A stretch of DNA of 38,803 nt, from NCBI RefSeq assembly GCF_001667185.1, contig NZ_LZIC01000085.1, forward strand, positions 1 to 38,803. Direction: 5' to 3'. Both the position numbers and the translations under genes were made by a program. The notes under the pieces are model-generated. The model was not told the origin of the DNA and ran no database searches. It saw only the letters and a list, made by a program, of their open reading frames with translations. The stretch is from Mycobacterium sp. 852002-50816_SCH5313054-b. GTDB lineage: Bacteria > Actinomycetota > Actinomycetes > Mycobacteriales > Mycobacteriaceae. Positions 1-8,046 of this stretch are shown piece by piece (within the stretch, counting starts at the first letter, position 1; every line of letters begins with the position of its first letter).

Positions 1-2
1 GC

Positions 3-440
3 GCGCCCCCGCCCGAAGCGATCACACCCACCGGCATGGGCCACGTCGTCCGCTGGGCGGACCTCTACGACATGCGGTTCGCCGAAGGCCCGCTCCCCGG
101 CGCCGACGGGCTACCCAATGCTTCGTCGACGACGACAGTGTGGGCGCGCGACAATGCACAACGCCCCATCGACTATCCGGCGCTGGCCGCCCTGAGCGAC
201 GTGTTCTATCCACGGGTCTTCCTGCGCCGCGGTGCGGTCATTCCGGCCGGGACCATCTCGTTGACGACCTATTTCCTTGCCGATCGGCGCCAGCTCGACG
301 TGGTGGGCGGTGACTTCGTCCTGGCCACCGCCCACGCCCACCGCTTCTCCGGCGGCTACTTCGACCAGAGCGCCCAGGTATGGACCCGGGGCGGTGTCCT
401 GCTGGCCACCACCCATCAGATCGTTTACTTCAAAGGTTGA
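3..440 (+). CDS. Acyl-CoA thioesterase-like (hotdog) protein, 3' part
   Basis: The reading frame is open from the left edge (codons begin at base 3) and stops at 438-440, so only the last 145 residues are present. The sequence looks like the C-terminal hotdog half of a TesB-type or 4HBT_3-type acyl-CoA thioesterase: a segment rich in aromatic residues ending FYPRVFLRR, a strand-like TISLTTYF segment, and a C-terminal strand pattern around SAQVWTRGG and LLATTHQIVYFK. Such enzymes hydrolyse acyl-CoA thioesters in the cytoplasm. The catalytic residues cannot be judged from the fragment, and a non-catalytic hotdog protein is possible. The next gene starts about 70 bases downstream on the same strand, so they may be co-transcribed. 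Confidence 0.6.
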   Translation, partial: APPPEAITPTGMGHVVRWADLYDMRFAEGPLPGADGLPNASSTTTVWARDNAQRPIDYPALAALSDVFYPRVFLRRGAVIPAGTISLTTYFLADRRQLDVVGGDFVLATAHAHRFSGGYFDQSAQVWTRGGVLLATTHQIVYFKG

Positions 441-507
441 CGGGTTACAGTTTCGGCGTGAAATGTCACGCTTGGCAGAAGCGCTGGCCGACCAGGATCG
501 AGCCGCG

Positions 508-1026
508 ATGACGGAGCAGACCACCGGCGCCGGCGCCACCGCGCTGCTGGCCATCGAGGCGATCAAGCAGCTCAAGGCCCGCTACTGTCGGTACCTCGAC
601 GCCAAGGACTGGGCGGCGTGGCGGTCCCTGTTCACCGATGATTTCCTCAGCGACACGTCCAAGGCCGGCGGCAAGCTGATTCGCGGCGCCGACGATTTCG
701 TGGCGTTCACCCGCAGGGGCATCGGACGCCCAACACAGGCGACCGCCCACCAGGTGCACGCGCCCGAGATCGAACTGACGTCGGCGACGACGGCGCGCGG
801 CGTGTGGGCCCTGCAAGACGTGGTCCGCTTCGGTCCGGGGGTGACCCTGGTCGGCTACGGCCACTACCACGAGACCTACGAGAACGTCGCCGGACACTGG
901 CTCATCAAGAGCTCTACGCTGACCCGGCTGCGCGAGGACATCGTCACCCCGGTGTTCTCGGTTTACATTTCCCCTCGGATCCGGCGGGTAGCTGGCAAGC
1001 TCGCCGGGCGGATGATCGAGCGGTAG
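508..1026 (+). CDS. SnoaL/NTF2-like fold protein
   Basis: A 172-residue protein. The opening helices (ALLAIEAIKQLKARYCRYLDAKDW) followed by a WRSLFTDDF segment are the usual start of the SnoaL-like/NTF2 cone fold, which includes polyketide cyclases, scytalone-dehydratase-like enzymes and bile-acid 7-alpha-dehydratase relatives. Later strands (ARGVWALQDVVRFGPG, GYGHYHETYENVAGHWLIKSSTLTR in outline) complete the fold. The ATG at 508 is preferred because AGGA lies 10 bases upstream; an in-frame ATG at 463 would add 15 residues but has no visible ribosome-binding site. It ends six bases before the downstream dehydrogenase, which suggests an operon and an enzyme acting on a small hydrophobic substrate. 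The reaction is not deducible. Confidence 0.75.
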   Translation: MTEQTTGAGATALLAIEAIKQLKARYCRYLDAKDWAAWRSLFTDDFLSDTSKAGGKLIRGADDFVAFTRRGIGRPTQATAHQVHAPEIELTSATTARGVWALQDVVRFGPGVTLVGYGHYHETYENVAGHWLIKSSTLTRLREDIVTPVFSVYISPRIRRVAGKLAGRMIER

Positions 1027-1032
1027 GCATCG

Positions 1033-2142
1033 ATGACTGTTGGCACGATTTTGATCACCGGCGCGTTCGGCCAGGTCGGCAAGCGATGCGCGCAGCTCCT
1101 GCTCGAGCGGGGGCGCACCGTCGTGGGGATGGATCTCCGCACCGAGAAAACCCTTGCGGTGCAAGCAGAATTGTGCGCCGGTGAACACGCCGACGCGCTG
1201 ATTCCGGCCTACGTCGACCTGTTGGACGCCGAGGCGGTGCGCGATCTGGTCGCGACCCACCGGCCCGAGGCGATCATTCACCTCGCCGCCATCGTGTCGC
1301 CGCCGTCGTACCGCAATCCCGGGCTGGCGCGACGCGTCAACGTGGGCGGTACGGAAAACCTGCTGGCCGCGGCCGCGGCGCTGCCCCGTCCCCCGCTGTT
1401 CCTGATGGCGTCCAGCGCGGCGGTCTACGGATCGCGCAACCCCTACCGCCACCCGGAGCGGATCACGCCGGACACGCCGGTGCAGCCCATCGATCAGTAC
1501 GGCCAGGACAAGGTGCTTGCCGAGGCGGCGATCCGGGCGAGCGGCCTGCCGTACGCGCTGTACCGATTGGGCGGGATTATCTCGCCGGATACGCAGGCCG
1601 ACATCAACGGTGACTACCTGACCCTGATGCGTTCGATGCCTGGCGACAACCGCATGCATGCGGTGGATGCCCGCGACGTGGCGTTGGCGTTCGCCAACGG
1701 CGTGGATCGTGAGGCGACGATCGCGGGCAAGGTCCTGCTCATCGGCGGCAACGAAACCTATGTGCTGTTGCAGCGCGACCTCGAGGACGACCTGATGACG
1801 GCTGCCGGCCTGGGCCCGCTCGGACCGTCGGCGAGCCTGCCCGGAGACCCCGGCGACGACCGCGGCTGGAGCTTCACCGGCTGGTACGACACCACCGAAG
1901 CGCAGGCGCTGCTCGACTTCCAAGAGCACGATTGGCCCCAGACCCTGTCCTGGATCGCCGAATCGCAGGGCCGCCAACGCATCGTGTTGCGGGCCCTCGG
2001 CCCGATGCTGCGGCCGCTGGTGCGCGGCGCACTCAAGCTGCAGCGCCGGGCCGAGCGGCGCGGCCCGTACGCCGACCCGTGGGCCCTGATCGAGAAGAAG
2101 TACGGCTCCGCGGCGCTGGCCGCCACGGACACAAGCGCCTAG
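1033..2142 (+). CDS. NAD(P)-dependent epimerase/dehydratase (extended SDR)
   Basis: A 369-residue extended short-chain dehydrogenase. The N-terminal Rossmann motif is TGAFGQVG (residues 9-16), and the strand-end segment IIHLAAIVSPP follows. The serine-rich MASSAAVYG stretch and the active-site YGQDK (Tyr156, Lys160) are in the expected order. The C-terminal 60 or so residues are basic and longer than in a typical UDP-sugar epimerase. The substrate is not evident; mycobacteria use this family on sugars, sterols and flavonol-like ketones. It starts six bases after the SnoaL-like gene, and its stop overlaps the stop of the opposite-strand dehydrogenase by four bases, so the two transcription units converge here. 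Confidence 0.85.
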   Translation: MTVGTILITGAFGQVGKRCAQLLLERGRTVVGMDLRTEKTLAVQAELCAGEHADALIPAYVDLLDAEAVRDLVATHRPEAIIHLAAIVSPPSYRNPGLARRVNVGGTENLLAAAAALPRPPLFLMASSAAVYGSRNPYRHPERITPDTPVQPIDQYGQDKVLAEAAIRASGLPYALYRLGGIISPDTQADINGDYLTLMRSMPGDNRMHAVDARDVALAFANGVDREATIAGKVLLIGGNETYVLLQRDLEDDLMTAAGLGPLGPSASLPGDPGDDRGWSFTGWYDTTEAQALLDFQEHDWPQTLSWIAESQGRQRIVLRALGPMLRPLVRGALKLQRRAERRGPYADPWALIEKKYGSAALAATDTSA

Positions 2143-3131
2143 CTTGCGAAGAAGACCGCGGCCTTGCGGATCGAGTCCTCGACGGGTTCCGGTTTCCACC
2201 CGAGCTCGCGTTCGGCCTTGCCGTGGTCGAGGGGCGACATCAGCTCCGCCATGCGCATTCCGGCGTAGGCGAAGGGAAGGTCGCGGCGCAGCAGACGCGC
2301 CAGCGCGTCGTTGACCCGCGCACCGGCGCGCAGTGTGGCCATCGGGATGCCGATCCGCGGTGGCCGGCGGCCCACCGCGGTGGCCGCGATCTCGTGCAGC
2401 TGTCGGATGCTCATGTACTTGTCGGAGATGATGTAGCGCTCGCCGTTGCGGCCGCGCTCCGCGGCCAAAAGCATTGCCGTGGCGGCGTCCTCGATGCCCA
2501 CGACTTCCGACGAGTAACCGAAATAGAACGGGAAGCGTCCCTTGGCGACAAGTGCGAGCAAGGACCCGTGCGGAGTCGGCGCCCAATCGCCGGGACCGTA
2601 GGTGGTGGATATGCACATCGCCACGCCGGGCAGGCCCTTGTCCCGCGCGTACGACAACAACACGTTTTCGCCGGCCACCCGCGCTTCGATGTAGGCGCCG
2701 CCCTGATCCCAGTTGTGCGGGTCGTCCTCGGTGACCGGACGGGTATCGCTGATCGCCAAAGAGCCTGCGGTGCTGGTGTAGACGAATTTGGTGAGGTCGG
2801 CGTCCAGGGCGGCGTCGAGGACGTGCCGCAGCCCTTCGACGTTGGTCCGGAACAACGGGGCCGGGTCCCGCAGCCACATCCGCGCATCGACGACGCAGTA
2901 GTAGACGACGTCACACCCGCTCATGGCGGCGCGCAGCGCGTCGTCGTCAAAGATGTCCCCGTAGCAGCGTTCGACGGCCAGGTCGTCGATTCCCTTGGTC
3001 GAACTGCTGCGCCGCAACATGACTCGCACGTCGGCACCCGTCGCGACCAGCTGGCGCGTGACGTGGGATCCCAGGAAACCGCTGGCGCCGATCACCAGCT
3101 CCTTGCGGGCCCCCACTAGCGGTCGATCCAT
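2139..3131 (-). CDS. NAD-dependent epimerase/dehydratase (SDR), dihydroflavonol-reductase-like
   Basis: A 330-residue extended SDR with the nucleotide-binding motif GASGFLG near residue 15, a CDVVYYCV strand, a FVYTSTAGSL segment and a tyrosine-containing AYIEARVAGE. At the usual YxxxK position this reads YIEAR, so the catalytic lysine is replaced by arginine. Similar substitutions occur in some actinobacterial members as I recall them, so this need not mean loss of activity. The ATG at 3131 lies inside the 3' end of the aldo/keto reductase gene (16-base overlap), so the two are translated as one operon in the order reductase then dehydrogenase. Substrate unknown. Confidence 0.85.
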   Translation of the reverse strand: MDRPLVGARKELVIGASGFLGSHVTRQLVATGADVRVMLRRSSSTKGIDDLAVERCYGDIFDDDALRAAMSGCDVVYYCVVDARMWLRDPAPLFRTNVEGLRHVLDAALDADLTKFVYTSTAGSLAISDTRPVTEDDPHNWDQGGAYIEARVAGENVLLSYARDKGLPGVAMCISTTYGPGDWAPTPHGSLLALVAKGRFPFYFGYSSEVVGIEDAATAMLLAAERGRNGERYIISDKYMSIRQLHEIAATAVGRRPPRIGIPMATLRAGARVNDALARLLRRDLPFAYAGMRMAELMSPLDHGKAERELGWKPEPVEDSIRKAAVFFAS

Positions 3132-4087
3132 CCCATTTGCGCGGCGGCGTGGTGGCCGCCGACGGGCGGGGTGAGGCGGTCCAGCCTCGCCAGTTGGTCG
3201 GGGCTGAGCTCGACGGTGTCGGCGGCGACGTTTTCCTCGAGCCTCGACACCCGCTTGGTTCCCGGAATCGGCACGATGTCAGGCCCTTTCGCCAGCAGCC
3301 AGGCCAATGCCACCTGAGCCGGGGTGGCGCCCACGTCGGCGGCGATGTCACGCACCTCGTCGGCGCACCGGAGATTGTGCTCGAAGTTCTCGTCGAAGAA
3401 GCGCGGGTTGGTCTTGCGGTAGTCGGTGTCGGGAAGCTCGCCGGTGGAGCGGATCGCGCCGGTGAGGAAGCCGCGGCCCAGCGGCGAGTAGGGGACGAAT
3501 CCGATGCCCAGCTCGCGCAACACGTCGAGGACGCCATCCTCGGGGTCCCGGGTCCACAGCGAGTATTCGGATTGCACGGCGCTGATGGGGTGCACGGCGT
3601 GGGCGCGGCGAATGGTGTTGACGCCGACCTCGGAAAGACCTATGTGCCGGATCTTTCCGGCGGCGACTAGCTCGGCCAGCGCCCCGATCGTGTCTTCGAT
3701 CGGTGTGCCTCGGTCGAGGCGGTGTTGGTAATACAGGTCGATGTGGTCGGTCGCCAGCCTCCGCAGTGACCCGTCCACGGCAATGCGGATGTTGGCCGGG
3801 CTGCTGTCGAGCCCGTCGCGGCCGGTGTGGGAGACGAGGCCGAACTTGGTCGCCAGCACCACCTGATCTCGCCGGCCGGCAACGGCCCGGGCGAGGAGTT
3901 CTTCGTTGACGTAGGGACCGTAGACCTCGGCGGTGTCGATCAGCGTGACCCCGAGGTCGATCGCGCGGTGGACGGTCCGGATCGCTTCGGCGTCGTCGGT
4001 TCCGGCGCCGGCATAGGCGACGGACATGCCCATCGCGCCCAGACCGAGGCGTCCGACTTCAAGTTCGGCGAGATGAGCCCGTTTCAT
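3116..4087 (-). CDS. Aldo/keto reductase
   Basis: A 323-residue (alpha/beta)8-barrel NADPH-dependent oxidoreductase. The catalytic tetrad is visible in order: Asp51 and Tyr56 in LIDTAEVYG, Lys81 in ATKFG, and His122 in YYQHRLD. The C-terminal GPDIVPIPGTKRVSRLEEN stretch is the usual cofactor-binding signature of this family. The start at 4087 (MKRAHLAEL) is chosen because the barrel begins immediately after it; the frame continues open upstream but without family similarity. It is divergent from the acyltransferase gene (54 bases between starts) and overlaps the downstream dehydrogenase, so the pair may reduce and further process the same carbonyl compound. Substrate not deducible. Confidence 0.9.
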   Translation of the reverse strand: MKRAHLAELEVGRLGLGAMGMSVAYAGAGTDDAEAIRTVHRAIDLGVTLIDTAEVYGPYVNEELLARAVAGRRDQVVLATKFGLVSHTGRDGLDSSPANIRIAVDGSLRRLATDHIDLYYQHRLDRGTPIEDTIGALAELVAAGKIRHIGLSEVGVNTIRRAHAVHPISAVQSEYSLWTRDPEDGVLDVLRELGIGFVPYSPLGRGFLTGAIRSTGELPDTDYRKTNPRFFDENFEHNLRCADEVRDIAADVGATPAQVALAWLLAKGPDIVPIPGTKRVSRLEENVAADTVELSPDQLARLDRLTPPVGGHHAAAQMGWIDR

Positions 4088-4141
4088 GGGCCCATTGTGC
4101 GCTGAGCAACCACGGGCCGCGGGACGGGTACCGTTGCGCTC

Positions 4142-5464
4142 GTGCACGACACCGCGCGACCGGTCCGCAATTTGGCCGTCGACTTCTATCGCGCGTCGGG
4201 CGTGGTCCTCATCGTGCTGGGTCACTGGCTGGCCGGTTCGGTGACCTACCACGACGGATCTTTCGGTCGCCAGAACCCGCTCGTCGACCTGCCGTGGACC
4301 CAGTGGCTGACCTGGCCGTTTCAGGCGGTGCCGACGTTCTTTCTGGTCGCCGGCTATGCCAGTGCGTTGTCCTGGAAGCATCGGCACGAGGCCGACGGCG
4401 TGTCCCGTCAGACCTGGCTCCGGAATCGGCTGGCCCGGGTGCTGGGACCGACCGCCGTGTACGTCGGGCTGGTGTCGATCGTCGTGGTGATGCTGGGCGT
4501 CGCGCACGTGGCGGGTTCGGTGCTTGCATACGCGGGTTGGGCGGTGGCCATGCATCTGTGGTTCCTGGCCGTCTATGTGATCGTGGTGTCATTGACACCG
4601 ATTGCGATTGCCGCACAACACCGTTGGGGACTCCTGGTGCCGGCGGCGCTGGCGGCGGCCGTCGTGGCGGTGGACGCCCTCGCGATCGGTCTCCACCTGC
4701 ACCGCCTCGGCTGGATCAACTACCTGCTGTGCTGGGGGACGTTCTACCAGCTCGGAATCGCCTGGCGCGCGGGCCTGTTGACCGGCAGAAGAACCGCAGT
4801 GCTCGCGGTCTGCTCGGCGATCGCGCTCGCGCTGCTGATCGGGCTGGGACCCTACCCGGTCAGCATGATCGGCGTTCCCGGGCAGACCATCGACAACACG
4901 ACGCCGCCCAATGCGGCGCTGCTGGCCTTCGGATGCGCTCAGGCCGGACTGGTCATGACGCTCGCGCCGGCGCTGAACCGCGCGCTGCGCTCGGGTCCGG
5001 TGAAGCGGGCACTGGTCGTCGCGAACGACAACGTGATGGCGCTCTACCTCTGGCACATGATTCCGGTTGTGATCGTCGCGGTCGTCGCCTACCCGGCCGG
5101 CCTGTTGCCGCAGCCGCCGGAGGGCACCGGGGCGTGGTGGCTGGCCCGGTTGGAGTGGGTGCTGGTCCTGAGCGTGGTGACCGCGTTCGAGCTGGGGTTG
5201 CTGTATTGGGGGCGGCGCTTCTTCGCCGCCCCGCTGCCCATGCCCGGCGTGCCCCTCACGGATCGTTGGGGTGAAGTCTGCATGCTGGCCGGAGTCGCAC
5301 TGGCCGCCGCCGGCTTGCATTTCGTCGCCTACCTGGGCTTTGCGCCGGACGGGCGTTTCCCATGGCTGATTGCGGCGGTCTTTGCCCTGGGGGTGCTGCT
5401 GGCCGCGCTTCGCCCCACCAGGGTCGGCCGGCGGTCGCCCGACCCGGCACGCGCGAGCGGGTGA
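4142..5464 (+). CDS. Acyltransferase-3 family membrane protein
   Basis: A 440-residue integral membrane protein starting at GTG 4142. The N-terminus (VRNLAVDFYRASGVVLIVLGHWL) matches the first helix of acyltransferase family 3, where an R-x10-H pattern places the conserved histidine for acyl transfer. About ten hydrophobic segments follow, with a WFLAVYVIVV helix and an LYLWHMIPV segment typical of the family. Members O-acylate sugars or lipids at the cytoplasmic membrane, often using acetyl- or succinyl-CoA. The acceptor is not evident from the neighbours. It is transcribed divergently from the aldo/keto reductase. Confidence 0.85.
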   Translation: MHDTARPVRNLAVDFYRASGVVLIVLGHWLAGSVTYHDGSFGRQNPLVDLPWTQWLTWPFQAVPTFFLVAGYASALSWKHRHEADGVSRQTWLRNRLARVLGPTAVYVGLVSIVVVMLGVAHVAGSVLAYAGWAVAMHLWFLAVYVIVVSLTPIAIAAQHRWGLLVPAALAAAVVAVDALAIGLHLHRLGWINYLLCWGTFYQLGIAWRAGLLTGRRTAVLAVCSAIALALLIGLGPYPVSMIGVPGQTIDNTTPPNAALLAFGCAQAGLVMTLAPALNRALRSGPVKRALVVANDNVMALYLWHMIPVVIVAVVAYPAGLLPQPPEGTGAWWLARLEWVLVLSVVTAFELGLLYWGRRFFAAPLPMPGVPLTDRWGEVCMLAGVALAAAGLHFVAYLGFAPDGRFPWLIAAVFALGVLLAALRPTRVGRRSPDPARASG

Positions 5465-5631
5465 ATTATTTGAGTCTTCCCTGAAACCGTTGCCGACCGA
5501 CTTACGACCCGTTTGACAGGGGCCGTAATGCCCTGGTCGGGAGCGGTATATGGGAGGAGACTTCCGGTAGGTTCGGCGCCATTTCACACGTCCGGGCCAG
5601 ACGGAGACAACGTCGCCAAGGGAGTACACCG

Positions 5632-5949
5632 ATGTTAAACAGCCTAAAGCTCCACAACAACGAGGTCGCCCAGCAGCGTGCGCAGGACACCGAGCTCCTC
5701 AAGGACTCGGGTGTGCACAAGCTTGTCGTCACAGATCGCGACGGCAACTGTCTGGCTTTCGTATTGGCCTGGGACAGCTTTGAATACGACGCTGAGACCG
5801 ACACTTATGTATGCGTTGCGGACGGCGATGGCAGGGAGCTCATGACCGTGTACGCCGCCGGCGACATCAAATCCGCGCCCGGTGCGAACATGTACGTGAT
5901 CACCGCACCGGACAGCTCCCAGGGTGCGGGGCATCTCAGGCCCTGCTGA
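5632..5949 (+). CDS. Small protein of unknown function
   Basis: A 105-residue protein that I do not recognise. GGGAG lies about 9 bases before the ATG and supports this start. The predicted fold is mostly beta: KLVVTDRDGNCLAFVLAWDSFEYD, TYVCVADGDG, LMTVYAAGDI and NMYVITAP alternate short strands with acidic turns. There is no signal peptide, membrane segment or Cys motif. The 167 bases upstream contain a perfect TTGACA at 5513-5518, but I see no convincing -10 element at the right distance. The amphipathic N-terminus (SLKLHNNEVAQQRAQDTELL) is probably helical. It stands alone, between an acyltransferase gene and the mce regulator. Confidence 0.7.
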   Translation: MLNSLKLHNNEVAQQRAQDTELLKDSGVHKLVVTDRDGNCLAFVLAWDSFEYDAETDTYVCVADGDGRELMTVYAAGDIKSAPGANMYVITAPDSSQGAGHLRPC

Positions 5950-6021
5950 CCTCCCGCGCATACCGGGCAGCTCTGACCTCGAGCCTTCTCACGCCGCGGC
6001 CTCCCGGGCGCGTTTGGCGTA

Positions 6022-6036
6022 GCGAGCTGCGCTCGC
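6022..6036 (+). terminator. Short GC hairpin downstream of the 105-residue gene
   Basis: GCGAGC and GCTCGC are separated by TGC, giving a 6-bp stem with a 3-base loop, 73 bases after the stop codon at 5949. There is no T-tract. It could be a weak mycobacterial-type terminator or chance in GC-rich DNA. The rest of 5950-6159 holds nothing else I can support. Confidence 0.25.
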
Positions 6037-6159
6037 GCGCCCCTGCACGATCCATCACAGGCGCAGCATTCCGTGGCGCCGGGCGCATGACCCCTGGATG
6101 CGAACGGACACGGCCGCGCGCCCGACGATTTGCGGGACGGGTTTCGGTGGGCCGCGGGT

Positions 6160-6186
6160 TATGATAGACCGTTCGTACGGTTAGTC
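6160..6186 (+). promoter_or_regulatory. tetR promoter -10 with overlapping operator candidate
   Basis: TATGAT at 6160-6165 fits a -10 element. It is followed directly by ACCGTTCGTACGGT (6168-6181), an inverted repeat with perfect 5-base arms (ACCGT/ACGGT). The site lies 29-42 bases before the tetR start codon, where a bound TetR dimer would block its own transcription. No clear -35 is visible. A related palindrome is at the mce promoter (7012) and another before the triple-Phd gene (17235). Confidence 0.5.
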
Positions 6187-6209
6187 CACGCCGAAGGGTC
6201 GAGTTCAAG

Positions 6210-6881
6210 ATGCCCAGATCGCCTGGAAGACGCGGCGAAATTCTCGACGCTTTTGTCCGCTACGTCGCCGAACGTGGCTACGACAGAACGAATATCGGCG
6301 ATATCGCCGACGAACTCGGGATGTCCAAGGGCACCATCGTCCATCATTTCGGGACCAAAGTGCAGATGTTGCGTGAGCTCGAAGAAACACACCTGGCCCG
6401 CCAGCTCGATGTGCTGCGGATGGTGTGGGAACGACTGGCCGCGCCGCACGAACGCATCGCCGCGATCATTTATGCCTCCGCACTGCTGCAGGTGACCGAA
6501 CGCGATGCGACCGTGGCAAGCCAGCGCGAGGTAGTGCAGTTGTCCGATGACCCGGCCATGCAGCAAGTGCGCAAGTTGCGGCATCAATTGCAAACGCTGG
6601 CGATTGACGAGATCCGGAACGGCATCGAGATCGGCGTCTTCCGCACGGTGGACGTCGAACTGGCGGCGCTGCAGCTGTGGGGATCGCTGGAGTGGATGTG
6701 GGTGTGGTTCCATCCCGCGGATTCGCGGACACCGGAACAAGTCGGTGCGGCCTTCGTCGACGTGTTCCTCGGCGGCCTGCTGCTCGACCGATTGGGGCTC
6801 AGCAGGTGGGCTAACCCGGCCGCGGACGTCGTTGCGGTGGTGCGCGACAGCCTCGCCGCGGCAGGTGCCACCGCAGATTGA
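6210..6881 (+). CDS. TetR/AcrR family transcriptional regulator, probable mce-operon repressor
   Basis: A 223-residue one-domain TetR protein. Residues 5-50 form the helix-turn-helix domain: RRGEILDAFVRYVAERGYDRTNIGDIADELGMSKGTIVHHF in outline, with the recognition helix around GTIVHHFGTK. The remainder is the all-helical ligand-binding domain, with several Trp residues (LWGSLEWMWVWF) that could line a lipid or acyl-CoA pocket. It is about half the length of Mce3R, the double-TetR regulator of mce3, so it is not that protein. It lies 369 bases upstream of yrbEA on the same strand, and operator-like palindromes sit at its own promoter and at the mce promoter, which suggests autoregulation and control of mce. 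The ligand is unknown. Confidence 0.85.
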   Translation: MPRSPGRRGEILDAFVRYVAERGYDRTNIGDIADELGMSKGTIVHHFGTKVQMLRELEETHLARQLDVLRMVWERLAAPHERIAAIIYASALLQVTERDATVASQREVVQLSDDPAMQQVRKLRHQLQTLAIDEIRNGIEIGVFRTVDVELAALQLWGSLEWMWVWFHPADSRTPEQVGAAFVDVFLGGLLLDRLGLSRWANPAADVVAVVRDSLAAAGATAD

Positions 6882-7005
6882 CCGCATAGCGACGGAATAG
6901 CGTGCGCCGGACGGCAATTGCCGTCACGCGAACGCGCGCACGCCCCGTGGGCGGCGACAGCCATTTCAAAGGCGATTCGTCGCGGACCGCCGACGACCGC
7001 GTTTA

Positions 7006-7035
7006 TTGACTGACCGTACGGTCTAATGCCATAGT
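7006..7035 (+). promoter_or_regulatory. Candidate mce-operon promoter with perfect 12-bp palindrome
   Basis: TTGACT (7006-7011) and CATAGT (7030-7035) are 18 bases apart and fit a sigma-A type promoter. The spacer begins with the perfect palindrome GACCGTACGGTC (7012-7023), positioned so that a bound repressor would cover the -35 and spacer. The predicted start of transcription is near 7042. The 369-base gap between tetR and yrbEA (6882-7250) otherwise contains only the leader region described separately. Confidence 0.5.
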
Positions 7036-7041
7036 TGCTGG

Positions 7042-7254
7042 GTGGGGCAAGCGAACACGACATGCAGCGTGGAGGCAGAGACCGCCGGCCGGCGTCGGGA
7101 GCGAAGTGATGCGCTGCAATGCGCCGCACGTCCAGAGTCGTTGCGCCGTAGGTCGCCGCGATCCGCGCGGGCTTCGAAATACTTTCTACAGCAACATTTT
7201 TCGCGAAGTATGAGCTGGGCTCTCATCCCCCGTCGGGATTGCCGACGCCCATGA
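7042..7254 (+). other. Candidate leader ORF overlapping the yrbEA start
   Basis: A 70-codon frame opens with GTG at 7042, just where transcription from the candidate promoter should begin, so it could be read as a leaderless message. It ends in TGA at 7252-7254, overlapping the yrbEA ATG (7251) as ATGA, the same junction type used inside the mce operon. A shorter version begins at ATG 7210 (14 codons, MSWALIPRRDCRRP). The encoded sequence is Arg-rich and has no family resemblance, so it may be chance or may only act by coupling translation. Confidence 0.2.
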
Positions 7255-8045
7255 CTACCTCCAACGCGATTGGCAGCAAAGCACTCCAGAGGATCCGGCC
7301 GGGAACCGAAGTGGCCGGCGGGTTCTTCCGCATGTGCGTGCTGACCGGTAAAGCCCTGCGACAGCCGTTCGAATGGCGTGAATTCATCTGGACCGGCTGG
7401 TTCCTCATGCGGGTCTCGCTGCTGCCCACCATTGCGGTGTCCATCCCGGAAACCGTGCTGCTCATCTTCACGCTCAACCTCCTGCTGGCCGAGATCGGCG
7501 CCGCCGACGTCTCCGGTGCCGGTGCCGCGATCGGCGCGGTCACCCAGCTCGGCCCGATCGTGACGGTGCTCGTGGTTGCCGGAGCCGGGGGCACCGCGAT
7601 CTGCGCCGACCTCGGCGCGCGCACCATCCGCGAGGAAATCGACGCACTGGAGGTGCTCGGCATCGACCCGATCCACCGGCTGGTGGTCCCCCGCGTCGTC
7701 GCCTCGACGATCGTCGCGGTCCTGCTCAACGGCCTGGTTGTCGCCGTCGGCCTGGGGGGCGGCTACCTGTTCAGCGTCTACCTGCAGAACGTCTCGAGCG
7801 GTGCGTATCTGTCCACATTGACGGCGCTGACCGGCCTGCCCGAGGTGGTGATCGCGTTCATCAAAGCCGCGACCTTCGGGCTGATCGCCGGTCTGGTCGG
7901 GTGTTACCGCGGGCTGATCGTCCATGGTGGGTCCAAAGGTCTCGGCACGGCCGTCAACGAGACGGTGGTGCTCTGCTTCATCGCGCTGTTCGCGGTCAAT
8001 GCGGCGCTGACCACCATCGGTGTCCGGTTTGGGACGGGGCGCTGA
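7251..8045 (+). CDS. yrbEA: YrbE/MlaE-family permease A of mce operon
   Basis: A 264-residue MlaE-type membrane protein, the first permease subunit of an Mce lipid importer. Five or six hydrophobic segments are visible. The family signature lies mid-protein: IREEIDALEVLGIDP followed by LVVPRVVAS, which contacts the ATPase in Mla/Mce transporters. The ATG at 7251 is preferred over a TTG at 7239. It pairs with YrbEB downstream (start one base after this stop, TGACGTG) to form the inner-membrane channel. The ATPase (MceG in mycobacteria) is usually encoded elsewhere and is not in this window. Confidence 0.93.
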   Translation: MTTSNAIGSKALQRIRPGTEVAGGFFRMCVLTGKALRQPFEWREFIWTGWFLMRVSLLPTIAVSIPETVLLIFTLNLLLAEIGAADVSGAGAAIGAVTQLGPIVTVLVVAGAGGTAICADLGARTIREEIDALEVLGIDPIHRLVVPRVVASTIVAVLLNGLVVAVGLGGGYLFSVYLQNVSSGAYLSTLTALTGLPEVVIAFIKAATFGLIAGLVGCYRGLIVHGGSKGLGTAVNETVVLCFIALFAVNAALTTIGVRFGTGR

Positions 8046-8046
8046 C

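Noticed and set aside
466..2877. Very long open frame on the minus strand opposite the SnoaL-like and SDR genes
   Set aside because: It is Arg/His/Gly-rich with no fold signature and lies antisense to well-supported genes; such frames are common in GC-rich DNA.
5513..5551. Promoter from TTGACA at 5513 to TATATG at 5547
   Set aside because: The spacing of 28 bases is too long for a sigma-A promoter, and no better -10 lies between.
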